Positions 47,301-49,880 of a stretch of DNA of 49,880 nucleotides are shown here, piece by piece. The stretch lies in the NCBI GenBank assembly GCA_900547405.1, contig URGL01000009.1, positions 1-49,880 of the forward strand. Reading direction: 5' to 3'. Within the stretch, counting starts at the first letter, position 1; each line of letters opens with the position of its first letter. The DNA is from an uncultured Eubacteriales bacterium (lineage in GTDB: Bacteria > Bacillota > Clostridia > Oscillospirales > Oscillospiraceae). The translations under genes and the position numbers were made by a program. The notes beneath the pieces were generated by a model. The model did not search any database. It was not told the origin of the DNA and worked only from the letters and a program-made list of their open reading frames with translations.

Positions 47301-48812
47301 TTATGACTTTCGGAGTGCCCGCAGCTTTCTCCACCCCTCCACCGCCAGAGGGATCGCCAGCACCATGTAGGGCAGGGTGTACTGCCCCTTGGCCTCCCAC
47401 ACCAGGTGGAAGAGGAAGCCGCCTACCAGGATCACGGACGGCAGGTCCCCCTCTTCTTTTTTGTGACTGCCTGGGAGAAGGGCGAAGAGGACAAGACCGC
47501 AGCAGAGAATGGTTTGCAGAGGATCCAGGAGCAGGGCCAGAGTGCAGTCTCCCCGGTCAGAGAGAAGGGCAGTGACCCAGGCGGGCCAGGCGGAGCCGGG
47601 GACCTTCTGGGCGGTGTAGCCCAGCATGCCCCGGTTGAGCCAGACACTTTCGTAAAGAGGGTCGGACCATTGGGTGGCGGTTTTCTGGGCGAAGAAGGAG
47701 AGGGTGGAGCCGGGAGTGAATCGGGAGAGGGTTTCCCGGATGTCTATCATGGCCTGTTGCTTTTGGACATTGGGATCCATGCCCGCCGCCAGGTAGCTCT
47801 CCGTATTGTAGTTGTCCCACCAGCCGGGACCCTTGCCACTGCTGTTTCCCAGACCCATGACCACCCAGGAGAGGGCGGTGCAGCCGGAGTGAAGGTCATA
47901 GCCGGTCTTCCGCTCCAGAATCAGGACGGGGACACGGGCAGAGAAAAGAATCACCAGGACCAGACCTGCCGCTAACACAAAATTCCGGAGCTGCTTCTTT
48001 AAAAGGCCGGTGACCAGGATATACAGCAGACATCCGATGGCGAAAATCTGATAGTTGGATTTGAAAACAATAGACACGGCCAGAAAGCCCAGGCAGAAAA
48101 TACCGTAAACCCAGTGCCTGGAAACCCGGAGGGCGCACCGGAGCCCCAGCATGGCACAGAAAAGCCCCAGCAAAGTGCCGTAGACGAAGGTGGTGTACAG
48201 CACCAGGGGGAGCATCATAAGCCCCAGCAGCGTTGAGAGCAGCTGCCCCAATTTTCCCAGACCAATGTCCCCGGCCAGGGCACCCAGCAGGATCAGAATG
48301 CCCACATAGGCCCCAACATTCAGATACTGAAAGGCCAGGGAGGACCTTTCCCCAAACAGCCAGATCAGCACCCAGTGAAAGATCACCAGGCCGGACTGGT
48401 GGGGATAGGCGGCAAGATAGCCTCCCGGCATCACGTCGGTGTAATCCTGCAAAATGAGGTTTTGGGTCACATGGAGGGTCAGGCTGGCATCGGAATAGGG
48501 GATAAACCGGGTAGAGGTGACCCAAAGCAGCCCCAGCGCACCGCCAATGCCCACCAGCACCCAGCGCAGCGCGGTATATAGCTTATCTGCGCCTCCTTTA
48601 GGCCTGGGAGCAAAGATGCACAGGGCTCCCAGAATCAGCAGAAGCGCCGCCTGGAGCAGCACATTGTCCGCCGCCAGGTGGGACCGCTCTTCTGAGTCCA
48701 GAAAATTGGTGCAGACCAGGCAGCTGACAAACAGCCACACCGCACACACAGCAAAAAACACCCGTACCAGGCCATGATAGAGCCTGATAAGCCGGGAAGA
48801 CAGAAGATCCAT
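47301..48812 (-). CDS. GT-C-like polytopic membrane protein
   Basis: The 503-residue protein has about 11-12 membrane spans and a long outer loop near residues 320-420 (with WWDNYNTESYLAAGMDPN). The first loop has FIPYSDASLTLHVTQNLI, where an Asp after the first spans recalls the catalytic Asp of GT-C glycosyltransferases (PMT/ArnT/GT39-like), which move sugars from lipid carriers to exported targets. The end is basic (GWRKLRALRKS). A weak AGGA site precedes the ATG. The family is a guess from topology. No lipid-sugar gene is next to it. Confidence 0.6.
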   Translation of the reverse strand: MDLLSSRLIRLYHGLVRVFFAVCAVWLFVSCLVCTNFLDSEERSHLAADNVLLQAALLLILGALCIFAPRPKGGADKLYTALRWVLVGIGGALGLLWVTSTRFIPYSDASLTLHVTQNLILQDYTDVMPGGYLAAYPHQSGLVIFHWVLIWLFGERSSLAFQYLNVGAYVGILILLGALAGDIGLGKLGQLLSTLLGLMMLPLVLYTTFVYGTLLGLFCAMLGLRCALRVSRHWVYGIFCLGFLAVSIVFKSNYQIFAIGCLLYILVTGLLKKQLRNFVLAAGLVLVILFSARVPVLILERKTGYDLHSGCTALSWVVMGLGNSSGKGPGWWDNYNTESYLAAGMDPNVQKQQAMIDIRETLSRFTPGSTLSFFAQKTATQWSDPLYESVWLNRGMLGYTAQKVPGSAWPAWVTALLSDRGDCTLALLLDPLQTILCCGLVLFALLPGSHKKEEGDLPSVILVGGFLFHLVWEAKGQYTLPYMVLAIPLAVEGWRKLRALRKS

Positions 48813-48972
48813 AGCGTCACATCCTGATAAAAGATAGTATTATTCTACCATAGAAGCGGGGTGGGCGCAAGGCGGGAAAATTTTGCGGAAGGGTTTGACA
48901 AATGTCCACTTTCCTTCTATTATAAAACCATCACATTGCCCCAATTACGGCGGCATCAGGAGGGTATTTACC

Positions 48973-49425
48973 ATGGATGAACAGGTCAAAGAAAAAGAAA
49001 CTGCCAAGGAAAGCACCGTGCTCTTTTGGATGAAGCTGCAAACCTGCCTCACCGGCGCAGTGCTGGCGCTGCTGCTGATCGTGGGGATCTTTGCCGCAGT
49101 GCAGGTGGGGCATGTTATGCGGATGTTCCGCGGGGTGGATGTGGAGAAGATCAACGCCACCGTTCTGACTCTGCAAAGCGCTGCCGAGGAGCTGGACATG
49201 GAGACCGTCAATAAAGCCGTGGACTCGCTGAAAGCCGCCGCGGAGAATCTGGGCTCTGCCGATATTGACGCGGTCAACGATGGAATCAAAGCTCTCACCG
49301 CCGCCGCCGACAACCTCCAGGGCCTGGACGTTGAAAAAATGAACGAGCTCATCAAATCCTTGAAGACGGTCTCCGATGAAATGGAGAAAACCACCTCGGC
49401 TTTCAGCAAGATCTTCGGCCGGTAA
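48973..49425 (+). CDS. Small membrane-anchored coiled-coil protein
   Basis: The 150-residue protein has a charged N-terminus (MDEQVKEKETAKEST), one membrane span (~25-47) and then three or more helical repeats with a regular VEKINATVLTLQSAAEELDM, METVNKAVDSLKAAAENLGS, ADIDAVNDGIKALTAAADNL pattern (about 20-22 residues each), ending with a basic GR. Similar 'DUF948/methyl-accepting-like' stalks occur in Clostridia. It may be a structural or surface-anchor protein. The start follows AGGAGG. I do not know its function. Confidence 0.7.
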   Translation: MDEQVKEKETAKESTVLFWMKLQTCLTGAVLALLLIVGIFAAVQVGHVMRMFRGVDVEKINATVLTLQSAAEELDMETVNKAVDSLKAAAENLGSADIDAVNDGIKALTAAADNLQGLDVEKMNELIKSLKTVSDEMEKTTSAFSKIFGR

Positions 49426-49465
49426 AACTGCCTAAATATAAATGTCGAAATTTGTTAAAAAGTGC

Positions 49466-49494
49466 TTGACAAATGGGTCTTGCGGTGGTATCAT
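49466..49494 (+). promoter_or_regulatory. rRNA promoter P1
   Basis: TTGACA (49466-49471), 17 bases, TATCAT (49489-49494), about 325 bases before the 16S start. Confidence 0.85.
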
Positions 49495-49580
49495 ATGCAA
49501 GCTGTCTGATGAACGGCGTCGAAAGAGGCCGGGAGGACACAAAAACAGCGAAAAACCTTGAAAAAACTTCAAAAAAGTTC

Positions 49581-49609
49581 TTGACAAAGGCAATTTGCTG
49601 TGATATAAT
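49581..49609 (+). promoter_or_regulatory. rRNA promoter P2
   Basis: TTGACA (49581-49586), exactly 17 bases, TATAAT (49604-49609): a full consensus promoter. AT-rich sequence with A runs lies upstream, as expected for an UP element. Confidence 0.92.
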
Positions 49610-49819
49610 AAACGAGTTCGAATCGAGCGAACGCTTGAGCCGAATCGTCTGTACCTTGTAAATTGAATAACGTTAAGACGAACTATTTAACACCTTGGAC
49701 AATGAAATGGAATTGTTTAAGCGTAAGCGAAAAACAGCCAACGAAAATTCTTGAGTAATAATGCTAGAAGCAGATTATTCAAAAACTTGATTTGAGCCCT
49801 GAGAAGGGTTTGAATACAA
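49610..49819 (+). other. rRNA leader region
   Basis: About 210 bases between P2 and 16S with no gene. It would hold the antitermination and RNase III processing elements, but no boxA was found with confidence. Confidence 0.6.

Positions 49820-49880
<61 letters not shown>

Noticed and set aside
49473..49661. 62-codon frame upstream of 16S.
   Set aside because: It covers the two rRNA promoters; it is not a gene.

Overview
The window looks like the chromosome of an anaerobic, spore-forming gut Firmicute of the Clostridia, probably Oscillospiraceae-like. The evidence is spo0A with its Spo0A-box promoter, the acetylated diaminopimelate branch of lysine and wall synthesis, Man-class PTS genes, AGGAGG-type ribosome binding sites, GC-rich core genes broken by AT-rich islands, and a 16S rRNA gene entering at the right edge. 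The species cannot be named from this sequence alone.

Layout. 1-3.4 kb: the start of a peptidase S51-like gene, a clostripain-family lipoprotein protease, a relaxase remnant and a small membrane protein. 3.6-12.1 kb: an AT-rich island bounded on both sides by remnants of one IS5-like element. It carries a complete agr peptide quorum-sensing system (agrD-agrB leftward, agrA-agrC rightward). The leftward operon continues into a signal peptidase I, a lipoprotein, a small secreted protein and a LanFEG-type ABC transporter. 12.1-24.8 kb: GC-rich core with sbcDC, a pilin-like gene with a DUF2207 protein, the dapH / deacetylase / patA genes, a CBS-DRTGG Mn-dependent pyrophosphatase and spo0A.

24.8-34.3 kb: an AT-richer accessory island between spo0A and a murR-like gene. 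It holds a type I toxin-antitoxin pair (29-aa holin-like peptide with an antisense RNA), a type III pair (tandem-repeat RNA with a ToxN/TenpN-like RNase), several small regulators, lipoproteins (one an Ltp-like protein cut by a nonsense codon), recombinase debris, a Panacea (DUF4065) protein and a DUF3990/HTH pair. Hairpin repeats with a conserved tail of about 40 bp recur between these genes.

34.3-40.8 kb: an RpiR/MurR-type regulator divergent from murQ, a tandem GNAT protein, a PIG-L-like protein and a four-subunit Man-class PTS, probably for uptake and breakdown of MurNAc or a related amino sugar. 40.9-47.3 kb: a LacI-type regulator divergent from a LIV/HAAT-type ABC transporter operon that ends in an RpiB-like isomerase, with two matching LacI-type operators. 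47.3-49.9 kb: a GT-C-like membrane protein, a small coiled-coil membrane protein, tandem rRNA promoters, a leader and the first bases of 16S rRNA.

The most interesting parts are the IS-bounded agr/secreted-protein/immunity-transporter island and the island carrying two RNA-based toxin-antitoxin systems. Functions are read from motifs and remembered families only; no search was run.
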